From NCBI RefSeq assembly GCF_003046475.1, contig NZ_PZZZ01000003.1:310001-374000 (forward strand): 64,000 bases of DNA, read 5' to 3'. Shown here piece by piece: positions 40,001-52,880 of this stretch. The position numbers and the translations under genes are program-made. The notes under the pieces were generated by a model, which saw only the letters and a list, made by a program, of their open reading frames with translations, was not told where the DNA came from and did no database searches. Each line of letters opens with the position of its first letter. The stretch's first letter is position 1. Origin of the DNA: Mycoplana dimorpha. GTDB taxonomy: Bacteria; Pseudomonadota; Alphaproteobacteria; Rhizobiales; Rhizobiaceae.

Positions 40001-40024
40001 CTTTTGTCTGAAGCTTCAGAGTTT

Positions 40025-42718
<2,694 letters not shown>

Positions 42719-42988
42719 TGGATACCCCGTTCCGTCTGATCGCCAAATGTTGACGTACGAACGCCCGTGCACCGGAGAGGCGCGAATTGGGATGCGGGTG
42801 CGGCCATTTCCGCTGTCCGTACGCGGAAGTCATTTCCGGGTTCGGCGCTTGGATGATAAATCACGCCGACCGCTGGCGTGTTGCCGGCCTTATAGATAAT
42901 TTCTAAGGAACGATCCAGAGCGGCCGGTCCGGGATCGGAAGAATATTTGTGCAATGCGACGAAGGTCGTAACGGGAAAGTGAAACGCG

Positions 42989-43636
42989 ATGCGCCTCGTT
43001 GCCGAGGGCCTGAGTGCGAAACGGGGCGAGGACCTGATCTTCCGGGACATCTCCTTTCAGATCGGAGCGGGGACGGCACTTGTCGTCAAGGGGCCGAACG
43101 GCTCCGGCAAGTCGACGCTGCTGCGCGTCGTCGCCGGCCTGCTGCCGCGCGAATCGGGCAAGGTCCAATTGAACGGCTGCCCGGCCGATGAATTCGAGAC
43201 CGTTGCCGCCGCCTGCCACTATCTCGGCCACCGCAATGCGATGAAGCGCGAGCTGACGGTGGCGGAGAACCTGCACTTCTGGAAGCGCTTCTTCGGGGAA
43301 GCGCAGGGCAATGCCGGCTTTGGCGTCGAGGAGGCGGCCGAAGCGGTCGGCCTCGGCGGCATCGTGCACCTGCCCTTCGGCTATCTTTCGGCCGGCCAGC
43401 AGCGGCGCATGGCGATGGCCAAGCTGCTGGTCGCCTGGCGGCCGGTCTGGATCCTCGACGAGCCGACGGCAGCGCTCGACACCGCCGCCGAGATCATGTT
43501 CGCGGGTCTGGTCAAGGAGCATCTTCGGTGTGGCGGGATTGCGCTGGCGGCGACGCACCAGCCGCTCGGGCTCGGTAGCGCGGCGGAACTGCACATGGCC
43601 GGCTTTGCCGGTGTGTTTGCGGAGGTATGGGGGTGA
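42989..43636 (+). CDS. ccmA: Heme ABC exporter ATP-binding subunit CcmA
   Basis: This 215-residue ATPase energises release of holo-CcmE from CcmC in cytochrome c maturation. It has Walker A GPNGSGKSTLL, the family segment CHYLGHRNAMKRELTVAENL, signature LSAGQQRRMAMAKLL and Walker B WILDEPTAALD. The signature has A where G is usual, as in other CcmA. It starts the ccmABCDG set (cycVWZXY in rhizobia), though a RIME-like repeat separates it from ccmB. Confidence 0.93.
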   Translation: MRLVAEGLSAKRGEDLIFRDISFQIGAGTALVVKGPNGSGKSTLLRVVAGLLPRESGKVQLNGCPADEFETVAAACHYLGHRNAMKRELTVAENLHFWKRFFGEAQGNAGFGVEEAAEAVGLGGIVHLPFGYLSAGQQRRMAMAKLLVAWRPVWILDEPTAALDTAAEIMFAGLVKEHLRCGGIALAATHQPLGLGSAAELHMAGFAGVFAEVWG

Positions 43637-43714
43637 TGATGGAGCGTTTCTGGCCCACCCTTTCTAAGGGCAGGGCTATCACAACTGAATGGCCGGGGCA
43701 GCAGTACGCTCCTT

Positions 43715-43840
43715 CTTCTCCCCAGTGGGGAGAAGTGCCGAGCGCATGCGAGGCGATGAGGGGGCCTTGCGGCACGCCCTTGGCGCTTCGCGCCCCCCTC
43801 ATCCGGCCCTTCGGGCCACCTTCTCCCCGTTGGGGAGAAG
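43715..43840. repeat. RIME-like intergenic palindromic element between ccmA and ccmB
   Basis: The 334-bp gap 43637-43970 holds a mosaic of palindromes. Two hairpins CTTCTCCCC-agt/gtt-GGGGAGAAG flank it (43715-43735 and 43820-43840). Inside are GATGAGGGGG (43755-43764) and its complement CCCCCTCATC (43794-43803), and GGCCC-TTC-GGGCC (43805-43817). This arrangement is typical of the Rhizobium intergenic mosaic elements (RIME). Such repeats occur in many copies in Rhizobiaceae. The remaining bases up to 43970 show no gene. Confidence 0.8.
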
Positions 43841-43970
43841 AGGAAGCGTGCCCGCCTCGTTCCCGATCCGAAAGCGTTTCCCCTGTCCTCAAGGAGGGTG
43901 GCCTGCGGCAACCGCGTGCCACGGCTGCGCATGTTCGGCCAGTCTTCTCCATTCATCTGGACCCCGCCGC

Positions 43971-44630
43971 ATGACCGCGCTGCTGCTTCGCGACCTCAAG
44001 CTCTCCGTGCGCGCCGGCGGTGGCGCGATGATCGGGGTGCTGTTCTTCATGACGGTGGTCGCCGTCATCCCCTTCGGCGTCGGGCCGGATCTTAACCTGC
44101 TTGCCCGCATCGGCCCGGCGATTCTCTGGATCGGGGCGCTCCTCGCTTCACTGCTCGGGCTCGACCGGCTGTTCCAGGCCGAACGAGAGGACGGTTCGCT
44201 CGACCTCATGCTGATGCAGGACACCCCGCTGGTGCTGACGGTGCTGACGAAGTGCCTCGCGCACTGGATCGCCACCGGGCTGCCGCTGGTGATTGCTTCG
44301 CCGCTCCTGTCGCTGTTCATGAACATGGAGGTTCCGGCGATCGGCGCCACGGCGCTGACGCTGCTGGTCGGGACGCCGGCGATCACCTTCATCGGTGCGG
44401 CGGGAGCGGCGATCGCCGTGGCCCTGCCGCGCGGCGGCCTGCTCGTCTCCATCCTTGTGCTGCCGCTCGCGATCCCTGTCCTCATCTTCGGGGTCAGCGC
44501 CGTCTATGCAGCCGTCCAGGACCCGGCGCCGTTCCTGCCTCCGTTCATGATTCTCACGGCGCTGACCCTGACCTTCGCCGTGATCGGCCCGGTCGCCGCG
44601 GCCGCGGCACTTCGCGCCTCGACGGACTGA
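43971..44630 (+). CDS. ccmB: Heme ABC exporter permease CcmB
   Basis: This 219-residue membrane protein (six hydrophobic segments) is the permease partner of CcmA. Typical features are the start LLLRDLKLSVRAGGGAMIGVLFF, the segment LDRLFQAEREDGSLDLMLM and the central GAAGAAIAVALPRGG. The ATG at 43971 fits the family start; frames upstream belong to the RIME-like element. It precedes ccmC by 60 bp. Confidence 0.93.
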   Translation: MTALLLRDLKLSVRAGGGAMIGVLFFMTVVAVIPFGVGPDLNLLARIGPAILWIGALLASLLGLDRLFQAEREDGSLDLMLMQDTPLVLTVLTKCLAHWIATGLPLVIASPLLSLFMNMEVPAIGATALTLLVGTPAITFIGAAGAAIAVALPRGGLLVSILVLPLAIPVLIFGVSAVYAAVQDPAPFLPPFMILTALTLTFAVIGPVAAAAALRASTD

Positions 44631-44690
44631 CGCAAATGTGATTGATCCCCGTCAATTGAAGCAAAGCGGTGAAAGCGTTAAGACACCGAG

Positions 44691-45467
44691 ATGAGCGAAC
44701 CGAGCCTGGCAATCCGCAAGTTCACCGACCTCGCCAACCCGACGCGGTTCCTGGCGCTGAGCGGCAGCCTGTTGCCGTGGCTGGCCGCTGCGACGGCGGT
44801 CGCCTTCGCCGTCGGGCTCTATCTCTCGTTCACGACGGTCGGCGACTACCAGCAGGGCGAGACGGTGCGGATCATGTACATCCACGTGCCCGCCGCCTGG
44901 CTTGCGATGATGTGCTATTCGGTGATGGCGATCTCGGCGCTCGGCACGCTCGTCTGGCGCCATCCGCTCGCCGACGTCTCCGCCAGGACGGCAGCACCGA
45001 TCGGTGCCAGCTTCACCTTCATCGCGCTCGTCACCGGCTCGTTGTGGGGCAAGCCGATGTGGGGCACCTGGTGGGTGTGGGACGCGCGGCTGACCTCCGT
45101 CTTCGTGCTGTTTCTGATGTATCTCGGCCTGATCGCTCTGAACCGGGCGATGGACGATCCGACGCGCGCCGCCAAGGCGAGCGCCATCCTGATCCTCGTC
45201 GGCTTCGTCAACATCCCGATCATCAAGTTTTCCGTCGAGTGGTGGAACACGCTGCACCAGCCGGCAAGCGTCATCCGCCTCGACGGACCGACCATCGATC
45301 CGGAATTCCTGCGGCCGCTGCTGGTGATGGCCGTCGCCTTCACGCTGCTGTTCTTCACGCTGCACATCCTGGCAATGCGCAACGAAATCCTGCGCCGGCG
45401 CATCGCGACGCTCAGGCGGCTTGCCGCCCGCAACGCCGGTCGCGAGCCGATGGAGGGACGCCGGTGA
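44691..45467 (+). CDS. ccmC: Heme transporter/chaperone CcmC
   Basis: This 258-residue membrane protein presents heme to CcmE. Six hydrophobic segments are seen, with the tryptophan-rich WWD motif WGTWWVWDARLTS at about 124-136 and the periplasmic histidines in IHVPAAW and EWWNTLHQPAS. Its stop overlaps the GTG of ccmD (GTGA). Confidence 0.95.
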   Translation: MSEPSLAIRKFTDLANPTRFLALSGSLLPWLAAATAVAFAVGLYLSFTTVGDYQQGETVRIMYIHVPAAWLAMMCYSVMAISALGTLVWRHPLADVSARTAAPIGASFTFIALVTGSLWGKPMWGTWWVWDARLTSVFVLFLMYLGLIALNRAMDDPTRAAKASAILILVGFVNIPIIKFSVEWWNTLHQPASVIRLDGPTIDPEFLRPLLVMAVAFTLLFFTLHILAMRNEILRRRIATLRRLAARNAGREPMEGRR

Positions 45468-45625
45468 GCCATTTCGCCTATGTCGCCGCGTCCTATGCCG
45501 CTGCCTTCGGCACGATCGCCGGCCTGATCCTGTGGGTCTGGCTCGACGGCCGGGCCCGCCGCCGCGAGCTCGACGCCCTGGAGGCCGCCGGCATTCGCCG
45601 CCGATCGGCCGGAGAGCCGCAATGA
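45464..45625 (+). CDS. ccmD: Heme exporter protein CcmD
   Basis: This 53-residue single-span protein stabilises the CcmABC complex and helps release holo-CcmE. It has the CcmD layout: FAYVAASYAAAFGTIAGLILWVW as the helix, then the basic RARRRELDALEA segment. The GTG start overlaps the ccmC stop and its own stop overlaps the ccmG ATG (ATGA), so it is translationally coupled at both ends. Confidence 0.88.
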   Translation: MSHFAYVAASYAAAFGTIAGLILWVWLDGRARRRELDALEAAGIRRRSAGEPQ

Positions 45626-46236
45626 CGCCGTCGGCCGACGAGAAGCCGGCCGGATCGCGGACGCGCCTCCTTCTGGCGCTGTTGCCGCTGGCGATCTTCG
45701 CCGTGCTTGCGGCGATCTTCTTCCTGCAGCTCCGTTCGGGGCGCGACGTTTCCGAAATTCCCTCCGCCCTGATCGGCACGAAGGCGCCGTTCCGTGATCT
45801 CGCGCCACTCGAAGGCGCGATGCGCAACGGCGTGCCGGTGCCGGCGCTGACCGCCCAGACCGCAGCCACGGGCAAGCTCACGCTCGTCAATTTCTGGGCG
45901 TCGTGGTGCGTTCCCTGCCGGCAGGAGCATCCGGTCATCCTGGCGCTGTCGCAGGACCCGCGGCTGACGGTTGTCGGCGTGAACTACAAGGACGGCAACG
46001 AGAACGCGCTGCGCTTTCTCGGCGAACTCGGCAATCCCTACACGGCCATCGGCCTCGACCCGAACGGCAAGATGGCGATCGACTGGGGCGTCTACGGCAT
46101 TCCGGAATCCTATCTCGTCGGCCCGGACGGCACGATCCTCTACAAGAAGGTCGGCCCCTTCGACGAAAACACCGTCAGGACCGGGCTGATGCCGGCGATC
46201 GAGAAGGCGCTGGCGGCGCTGGCCAGGTCCGGCTGA
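45622..46236 (+). CDS. ccmG: Thiol:disulfide interchange protein CcmG (DsbE)
   Basis: This 204-residue membrane-anchored thioredoxin keeps apocytochrome c thiols reduced for heme attachment. It has one N-terminal helix (about 14-36) and the active site WCVPC (Cys96 and Cys99) inside VNFWASWCVPCRQEHP. The GVNYKDGNENALRFL segment and the cis-proline loop GIPESYLVGPDG match the family. In rhizobia it closes ccmABCDG (cycY); ccmE, ccmF and ccmH are not in this window. Confidence 0.93.
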   Translation: MTPSADEKPAGSRTRLLLALLPLAIFAVLAAIFFLQLRSGRDVSEIPSALIGTKAPFRDLAPLEGAMRNGVPVPALTAQTAATGKLTLVNFWASWCVPCRQEHPVILALSQDPRLTVVGVNYKDGNENALRFLGELGNPYTAIGLDPNGKMAIDWGVYGIPESYLVGPDGTILYKKVGPFDENTVRTGLMPAIEKALAALARSG

Positions 46237-46523
46237 TCGCGCCCGATTTTTCTCCCATCATGTCCTGCGGCAAGCACGAACTGCAATAAAAGGCACCGGC
46301 AAAAGGCTGGCCGACGCGATGCTTTAACCGGCGCGCCTATGCTTCCGGGCTGTGATGCGGGAGCTTTTGCCATGTGGCAGGAGCCGACGTTTGCGGCCGG
46401 GCGCCATGGAGCTTCACGCGATTGCGAAGTGACGGCTGTAGAACAGAAATGCGATGCGTGGCATTCTAGCCCGATGCCGGGACCCTGTTCCGGCGGTGCG
46501 CATATGGCCGAAAGGAGACTTTC

Positions 46524-48011
46524 GTGACCCAGGCGACAGACACCTACCGGGGCAACGACCGGCTGCTCTACGGCATCATCCTCGGCGTGCTGGCCTTCTG
46601 GCTATTCGCCCAGACGACCCTGAACATCGCCCCGACGATGGCCGCCGATCTCCAGGTCGACCAGTCGTTCATGAATATCGCCGTGTCGATCACCGCGCTG
46701 TTCTCCGGCATCTTCATCGTCGTCGTCGGCGGCCTCGCCGACAAGGTCGGCCGGGTGAAAATGCTCAATCTCGGCTTCATCTTCTCGATCGTCGGCTCGC
46801 TGCTGGTCGGGCTCGCTCCATCGGGGGCTCTCGGCGGCACCTTCCTGATGCTGGGGCGGATCTTTCAGGGGCTGTCCGGAGCCTTCGTCATGCCTTCCTC
46901 GCTGGCGCTGGTGAAGGCCTATTGGGACGGCGCCGAACGGCAGCGCGCCATCTCGCTGTGGTCGATGGGGTCCTGGGGCGGCTCGGGCTTTGCGGCGCTG
47001 TTCGGCGGCCTGATGGCCGAAAACGTCGGCTGGCGCTGGATCTTCATCATCGCCGCCGCCGTATCGCTGATCGGCCTGCTGATGGTGCGCGGCACCCCGG
47101 AGAGCAAGGCTCCCTCGAAAGAGGGCTACAAGTTCGACCTTGCAGGCGTGCTCACGTTCATGGTCGCGATGGTCGCCCTGCAGATCTATGCGACGCAAGG
47201 GGCGAAGTTCGGCTGGGGCAGCCCCGCCTCGCTCGGCCTGCTCGCCGCGGCGGTGATCTTCGGCGTCGCCTTCTACCGGATCGAATCCGGCAATCCGAAC
47301 GCCTTCGTGCAGTTTCGCCTGTTCCGCAACCTGACCTATACCGGTGCCACGATCTCGAACCTGCTGCTGAACGCGACGGCGGGGATCATCATGGTGGCGA
47401 TGCTGCTGTTGCAGGAGGGCGGTTCGATGACGGCGCAAAGGGCCGGCCTGCTGACGATCGGCTACGCCATCACCATCATGGCGTTCATCCGCGTCGGCGA
47501 AAAACTGCTGCAGCGGTTTGGCCCGCGCAAGCCGATGCTGTGGGGCTGCTACATCGTCGGCCTGTCTATCCTGCTGCTGATGCCGACCAACCTGATGCTG
47601 GGCCCCTACACGGTGCTGTCGGTGATCGCGTTCTCGCTGTTCGGGCTCGGCCTGGCGTTCTACGCCACGCCCTCGACCGACGCGGCGCTGTCGAACCTGC
47701 CGGAAGACCAGGCGGGCGCCGGCGCCGGCATCTACAAGATGGCCTCGTCGCTCGGCGCCTCCTTCGGGGTGGCCATCTCGTCGACGATCTATACGGCGAT
47801 CGCCGGCCAAAACGACGCCTTCCGCTGGATCGAAGGCGTGATCACCTTCGTCGGCCGGCAGGGAAACCTGGCTTCGCGCGAGGCGGCGTTCTTTGCGCTG
47901 TTCGCCAACCTCGTGATGCTGGTCGCAGCCATCGTCTCGATCGTCACCACCGTGCCCGCTGGCCGATCCGACGAGCGCAGCCCGGTACAACCCTCGGCGC
48001 AGGGGACGTGA
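46524..48011 (+). CDS. MFS drug/metabolite exporter of the DHA2 type
   Basis: This 495-residue membrane protein has 12-14 hydrophobic segments and the MFS signature GGLADKVGRVKML between helices 2 and 3; LGRIFQGLSGAFVMPSSLALV is motif C-like. It starts at a GTG with AAAGGAG 6 bp upstream. It is one base from the M20 amidohydrolase gene, so the pair is co-translated. The transporter may export the product or substrate of that hydrolase. No regulator lies beside it. Confidence 0.82.
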   Translation: MTQATDTYRGNDRLLYGIILGVLAFWLFAQTTLNIAPTMAADLQVDQSFMNIAVSITALFSGIFIVVVGGLADKVGRVKMLNLGFIFSIVGSLLVGLAPSGALGGTFLMLGRIFQGLSGAFVMPSSLALVKAYWDGAERQRAISLWSMGSWGGSGFAALFGGLMAENVGWRWIFIIAAAVSLIGLLMVRGTPESKAPSKEGYKFDLAGVLTFMVAMVALQIYATQGAKFGWGSPASLGLLAAAVIFGVAFYRIESGNPNAFVQFRLFRNLTYTGATISNLLLNATAGIIMVAMLLLQEGGSMTAQRAGLLTIGYAITIMAFIRVGEKLLQRFGPRKPMLWGCYIVGLSILLLMPTNLMLGPYTVLSVIAFSLFGLGLAFYATPSTDAALSNLPEDQAGAGAGIYKMASSLGASFGVAISSTIYTAIAGQNDAFRWIEGVITFVGRQGNLASREAAFFALFANLVMLVAAIVSIVTTVPAGRSDERSPVQPSAQGT

Positions 48012-48012
48012 C

Positions 48013-49173
48013 ATGAACGCGATCGTCAGGGAACTGGAAGAAGACAGCGCCGCCATGAGGGAATGGTTCGAGCACATGCATCGCCATCCCGAACGGTCGA
48101 TGCGGGAAGAGAGCACCGCCGCGTTCATCGCCGAAACGCTGCGCGGTTTCGGCGGCTACGAGGTCGAGACAGGCATCGGCAAGCACGGGATCGTGGCGAC
48201 GCTCAAGGTGGGCGACGGGGACAAGGCGATCGGCCTGCGCGCCGATTTCGACGCGCTGCCGATCCAGGAGGAAAACGACCTGCCCTACAAATCCACCGTC
48301 GACGGCGTGTCGCATCTGTGCGGTCACGACGGCCATACGGCCATGCTGCTGGGAGCCGCCAGATATCTGGCGAGGACCAGGAATTTCAACGGCACCATCC
48401 GGCTGATCTTCCAGCCCGCCGAAGAGACCATGGAAGGCGGCCCGGCCATGATCAGAGACGGGCTGTTCGAACGCTTCCCGGTCGATGCCGTGTTCGGCAT
48501 GCACAACATCCCCGGTCTCGAAGAGGGCAAATTCTACTTCCGTCCCGGCGAGATGATGGCGTCGGTCGACAACTGGGAGGTCGAGATCATCGGCAAGGGC
48601 GGGCACGGCGGTATCCCCGAGCTGACCATCGACCCGGTCGTGGCCGGCTCATCCGTCGTGATGGCGATCCAGAGCATCGTATCGCGCAACGTAGCGCCGG
48701 CGCATCGGGCGGTGGTGACCATCGGCGCTTTCCTGGCGGGCAACGCCGGCAACGTCGTCGCCAGCAGCGCCATCCTGCGTCTGTCGGTGCGCACCACGAC
48801 GCCCGAGGACCGCGAGATGGTGCTGGGCAATATCCGCCGCATCGTCGCCCACCAGGCGGAGTCCTTCGGCTGCACCTCGCAAATCCGCGAAGGCGTTCCC
48901 GGCGCCGTGCTGGTCAACGATGCGGAAGAGACCGACAGGGCTGCGCGGATTGCGCAGGCGGCCTTCGGCGAGGATCAGGTGATCTATCCCGGCCCGTCAT
49001 TCCTTGCCTCGGAAGACTTCGCCTTCATGCTGCAGGAGAAGAAGGGCACCTACTGCTTTCTCGGCGGCGGCCCGGGCAAGATGGTCCATCACCCCGAATA
49101 CCGTTTCAACGAGAACATTCTGCCCGTCGGCGCGGCCTACTGGGTGGCGCTCACCGAAAGCTACCTGCGCTGA
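48013..49173 (+). CDS. M20 family amidohydrolase (HipO-like)
   Basis: This 386-residue metal-dependent hydrolase belongs to the aminoacylase/hippurate hydrolase group. Metal and catalytic motifs are HRHPERSM (24-31), CGHDGHTAML (103-112) and QPAEETMEGGPAM. The dimerisation domain interrupts the catalytic domain at about 180-290. It splits N-acyl amino acids such as hippurate or acetyl-amino acids; the exact substrate is open. It follows an MFS gene directly and is the last gene of that operon. Confidence 0.88.
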   Translation: MNAIVRELEEDSAAMREWFEHMHRHPERSMREESTAAFIAETLRGFGGYEVETGIGKHGIVATLKVGDGDKAIGLRADFDALPIQEENDLPYKSTVDGVSHLCGHDGHTAMLLGAARYLARTRNFNGTIRLIFQPAEETMEGGPAMIRDGLFERFPVDAVFGMHNIPGLEEGKFYFRPGEMMASVDNWEVEIIGKGGHGGIPELTIDPVVAGSSVVMAIQSIVSRNVAPAHRAVVTIGAFLAGNAGNVVASSAILRLSVRTTTPEDREMVLGNIRRIVAHQAESFGCTSQIREGVPGAVLVNDAEETDRAARIAQAAFGEDQVIYPGPSFLASEDFAFMLQEKKGTYCFLGGGPGKMVHHPEYRFNENILPVGAAYWVALTESYLR

Positions 49174-49252
49174 TTGAAATGGCGTCCACAAGGTGCGGAA
49201 GCCCCGGGCGAATGCGCTTGACCGGCGCAAAACCGGCGCGCGGTCATGCGGG

Positions 49253-49909
49253 TCAGGAGCGCTTGCCGTCCTCGGGGGTCTCGACCGAATATTTCATGAT
49301 CAGCGGCATCTGGGAGAGGGTAAAGAGCACGGTGATCGGCATCGTGCCCCAGACCTTGAAGGCCACCCAGAAATCCGTCGAGAACTGCCGCCAGACGATT
49401 TCGTTCAAGACGGCGAGCACGAGGAAGAACAGGCCCCAGCGCAGCGTCAGCTTGCGCCAGCCTTCTTCCGTCAGCCTGAAGGCGGCGTTGAACACGTAGC
49501 CGAGCAGCGGCTTGCCGAAAGCGAGCCCGCCGAGCAGGATCACGCCGAACAGCGTGTTGACGATCGTCGGCTTCATCTTGATGAAGGTGTCGTTCTGCAG
49601 ATAGAGCGTCAGCGCGCCGAACACGAAGACGACGATGCCGGAGACCAGCGGCATCATCGGCAGCGTCCGCGTCAGCACCCAGGAAACGAGCAGTGCCGCC
49701 GCCGTCGCCGCCATGAACAGGCCGGTGGCGATGAAGATCGGGCCGCCGAGTTCGGCCAGCGCCGGGAAATGCCCGGCCAGCCACTCGCCGCGTGAATTGG
49801 CGAAGAAGAAGACGACGAGCGGACCGAGTTCCAGCACCAGCTTCAGGAGCGGGCTCACCTTCGGCTTGCCGGCATCCTCCAGCGTCTCGATGATCCTGTC
49901 TTCGCTCAT
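49253..49909 (-). CDS. yciB: Inner-membrane-spanning protein YciB (IspZ)
   Basis: This 218-residue membrane protein is of the intracellular septation A family, active in cell envelope integrity and division. It has about five hydrophobic segments, with [36 protein letters not shown] and [20 protein letters not shown] as family motifs. It starts inside the ftsY stop (ATGA), so it is the tail of the dapF-mtaB-ftsY-yciB operon. Confidence 0.92.
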   Translation of the reverse strand: MSEDRIIETLEDAGKPKVSPLLKLVLELGPLVVFFFANSRGEWLAGHFPALAELGGPIFIATGLFMAATAAALLVSWVLTRTLPMMPLVSGIVVFVFGALTLYLQNDTFIKMKPTIVNTLFGVILLGGLAFGKPLLGYVFNAAFRLTEEGWRKLTLRWGLFFLVLAVLNEIVWRQFSTDFWVAFKVWGTMPITVLFTLSQMPLIMKYSVETPEDGKRS

Positions 49910-51591
49910 GCCTCAACCCCTGCGATCGCCTGCGCGAAATCCCTGGCCTCGAAAGGCTCGAGATCGTCGATGCCTTCGCCCACGCCGATGAAATAGACCG
50001 GCAGCTTGTGCTTGGCGGCGATCGCCACCAGGATGCCGCCCCGAGCCGTACCGTCCAATTTTGTCATGATCAGGCCGCTGACGCCGGCAACGTTGCGGAA
50101 GATTTCCACCTGGTTCATGGCGTTCTGGCCGGTGGTGGCATCGAGCGTCTGCAGCACCGTGTGCGGCGCATCCGGATCCAGCTTGCCGAGCACCCGGACG
50201 ATTTTCTCCAGTTCCGCCATCAGCTCCGACTTGTTCTGCAGCCGGCCGGCGGTATCGATGATCAGCACGTCGCTCTTCTTCTCCTTGGCCTGCTCGTAGG
50301 CCTCGTAGGCGAGGCCGGCCGCATCGGCGCCGAGCCTGGAGGAGACGATGTCGGACCCGGTCCGCTCGGCCCAGATGTGGAGCTGCTCGATCGCCGCGGC
50401 GCGGAACGTGTCGCCGGCGGCCATCATCACCTTGAGGCCGGCGCCGGAAAGTTTTGCCGCGAGCTTGCCGATCGTCGTCGTCTTGCCGGTGCCGTTGACG
50501 CCGACGACGAGGATCACGTGCGGCTTGTGCGACAGGTCGAGCTCGAGCGGCTTGGCGACCGGCTCCAGCACCTTGGTGATCTCGCCGGCCATGATCCGGC
50601 CGACGTCCGTGCCGGTGACGTCCTTGCCGTAGCGCTCGGCGGCGAGCGTGTCGGTAATGCGCAATGCCGTCTCGACGCCGAGGTCGGCCTGGATCAGGAG
50701 GTCCTCCAGGTCCTGCAGCGTCGCGTCGTCGAGCTTGCGCTTGGTGAAGAGGCCGGTGATCTGGCCGGTCAGGTGCGAGGAGGTGCGGGCAAGGCCCAAG
50801 CGCAGCCGCTGCAGCCAACTGCGCTTCGGCGCCTGTTGCGGCGCTTCCTGTTCCTCCGGCTTGTGCCGGGCGGTGGAGAAGCCTTTCGGCAGGGCCGGTG
50901 CGACTTCCTCGGCCTCGAGTACCGTCTCATCCAGCTGCCGATCCGCCAACTGCGCTTCGGGCACGATCGCCTCAGCGGGATCGGGCTCTTCGCTCACAGC
51001 CGTGGCCGGTTGCGGCGGGGCCTCGGGCGCCGGAATTTCATGTGCCGCAGGCTCCGGATCGGCCGTGTCCGGTTCTGTTTCGGCAACCGATGCATCCTCG
51101 GCCGCCATTTGGGGCGATAGGTCTCCGGTGGGCTCCGGCGCGGGGGCCATCGCCGCTTCCCGTGCGGCGATCTCCTCGTGGGCATGTTCCACGCCGCCCA
51201 TGCCGATATTGACGAGTTCGGCGGCGCGGGTGGTTTCCGCCTCCGGAGACAGCGCGGCATGCGGCTCCGGCACGCCGGCATCGATATCGCCGGCTCCCGG
51301 TGCTGCGCTCGTCTGGTCGGAGGCGGCCGGCGCCGGGTGGTCGACCGGGGGAAGCGGATATATGCCGGCCTGCAGTTCGGTGCGGTGCAGGTCCACCTCC
51401 GGGTTGGCCGCTTCGGCCTCCTCCAGAAGCAGATCGCGATCCGAGGCCGGCTCTGGCGTCTCCGGCGGCGCCACTTCGGCCGGCAGCTCGTCTGGCCGGA
51501 TGGCCTGTTCCTCGTTCACCGCCTCCGCGGCATCGGAAGCCGGGTGGTCCTTGCCGAAGGAGAAGATCTTCTTGATGAAGCCGAGGGCCAT
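49906..51591 (-). CDS. ftsY: Signal recognition particle receptor FtsY
   Basis: This 561-residue GTPase docks ribosome-SRP complexes at the membrane. The first 250 residues are acidic and rich in Ala, Pro and Glu (membrane-targeting A domain), starting with [15 protein letters not shown]. The NG domain follows, with G1 [10 protein letters not shown] near residue 360, the [11 protein letters not shown] segment, DTAGR, and the [11 protein letters not shown]4 motif. The long A domain is typical of rhizobia. The ATG at 51591 is the family start. It lies 11 bp after mtaB. Confidence 0.96.
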   Translation of the reverse strand: MALGFIKKIFSFGKDHPASDAAEAVNEEQAIRPDELPAEVAPPETPEPASDRDLLLEEAEAANPEVDLHRTELQAGIYPLPPVDHPAPAASDQTSAAPGAGDIDAGVPEPHAALSPEAETTRAAELVNIGMGGVEHAHEEIAAREAAMAPAPEPTGDLSPQMAAEDASVAETEPDTADPEPAAHEIPAPEAPPQPATAVSEEPDPAEAIVPEAQLADRQLDETVLEAEEVAPALPKGFSTARHKPEEQEAPQQAPKRSWLQRLRLGLARTSSHLTGQITGLFTKRKLDDATLQDLEDLLIQADLGVETALRITDTLAAERYGKDVTGTDVGRIMAGEITKVLEPVAKPLELDLSHKPHVILVVGVNGTGKTTTIGKLAAKLSGAGLKVMMAAGDTFRAAAIEQLHIWAERTGSDIVSSRLGADAAGLAYEAYEQAKEKKSDVLIIDTAGRLQNKSELMAELEKIVRVLGKLDPDAPHTVLQTLDATTGQNAMNQVEIFRNVAGVSGLIMTKLDGTARGGILVAIAAKHKLPVYFIGVGEGIDDLEPFEARDFAQAIAGVEA

Positions 51592-51602
51592 GGTGAAATC
51601 CG

Positions 51603-52880
51603 CTAGTTGCGAAGAGATGCTGGATTGGTCCGCATCGTCAGATGCTTGCCATTGTGGCCGGTGACAATCACCGGCACAAGATCGCGCGGCGCAAGCCCGG
51701 CCGCGTCGACGAGCGTGAAGTTTTCGGTATGCGCCAGTCCGTTGCTTTCGACAAGGATCATTTGCCGGCTGCCGGCCATCGACGCCAGGTGAGCAAGGTG
51801 GAGCTGGCGGCCGCAGTCGCGCAGGCGGGCGGCGCGTGCCTTGACCAGAGCCCGGTCGAGTTGCGGCATGCGCGCCGCCGGCGTGCCCGGGCGTGGGCTG
51901 TAGGGAAAGACGTGCAGGTTGGCGATGCCGCATTCGGCGGCGAGGCTGGCGCTCCGCTCCGCCATCTCCTCGGTCTCGGTCGGAAAGCCGGCGATCATGT
52001 CGGCGCCGAAACTGATCTCCGGCCGCAGCCGGCGGACCTGGTGGCAGAAGGAGACGGCGTCGGCACGCGAATGGCGGCGCTTCATCCGCTTCAGGATCAG
52101 GTCGTCGCCATGCTGCAGCGACAGGTGCAGGTGCGGCATGAAGCGCGGCTCGTCGGCGATCAGGTCGAAGAGGTGGCGGTCCGCCTCGATCCCGTCGATC
52201 GACGACAGCCTGAGCCGCAGGATGTCCGGCACCTGCTTCAGCAGCGTCTTCGCCAGAAGCCCGAGGCTGGGCTGGCCGGGCAGGTCGGCCCCGTAGCTGG
52301 TTGCATCGACGCCGGTCAGCACGATCTCGCGATAGCCGCTCTCAACCAGTTGCCGCGCCTGGTCGACGATCGCGCCCATCGGCACCGAACGGGAATTGCC
52401 GCGGCCGAAGGGAATGATGCAGAATGTGCAGCGGTGGTCGCAGCCGTTCTGCACCTGGATGAAGGCGCGCACGTGCCCGTCGATCGCCTTGACCAACTGC
52501 GGCGCAGTCTCGGTCACGCTCATGATGTCGTTGACGCGAACCTTCTCCTCGGCGGAGACGCCGAAATCCGGGAGGCCCCGATAGGAGGCGCTCTTCAGCT
52601 TCTCCTCGTTGCCGAGCACCGCATCCACCTCCGGCATCGCCGCGAAGGTGTCCTTCTCCGTCTGTGCAGCACAGCCGGTGACGATGATGCGGGCATGCGG
52701 ATTGTCGCGTCGGGCGCGGCGGATCGCCTGGCGGGCCTGGCGCACCGCCTCGCCGGTCACAGCACAGGTGTTGACGAGGACGGCGTTGTTGAGCCCCGCC
52801 TTCTCGGCCTCGCCGCGCATCACTTCCGATTCATAGGTGTTGAGGCGGCAGCCGAAGGTTATGACCTCCACCCCGCTCAA
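51603..52880 (-). CDS. mtaB: tRNA t6A37 methylthiotransferase MtaB
   Basis: This 425-residue radical-SAM enzyme turns t6A into ms2t6A at position 37 of certain tRNAs. The N-terminal domain has the cluster cysteines Cys11, Cys39 and Cys70. The radical-SAM motif CDHRCTFC gives Cys147, Cys151 and Cys154. A C-terminal TRAM-like part is present. It overlaps dapF by four bases (ATGA). Confidence 0.95.
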   Translation of the reverse strand: MSGVEVITFGCRLNTYESEVMRGEAEKAGLNNAVLVNTCAVTGEAVRQARQAIRRARRDNPHARIIVTGCAAQTEKDTFAAMPEVDAVLGNEEKLKSASYRGLPDFGVSAEEKVRVNDIMSVTETAPQLVKAIDGHVRAFIQVQNGCDHRCTFCIIPFGRGNSRSVPMGAIVDQARQLVESGYREIVLTGVDATSYGADLPGQPSLGLLAKTLLKQVPDILRLRLSSIDGIEADRHLFDLIADEPRFMPHLHLSLQHGDDLILKRMKRRHSRADAVSFCHQVRRLRPEISFGADMIAGFPTETEEMAERSASLAAECGIANLHVFPYSPRPGTPAARMPQLDRALVKARAARLRDCGRQLHLAHLASMAGSRQMILVESNGLAHTENFTLVDAAGLAPRDLVPVIVTGHNGKHLTMRTNPASLRN

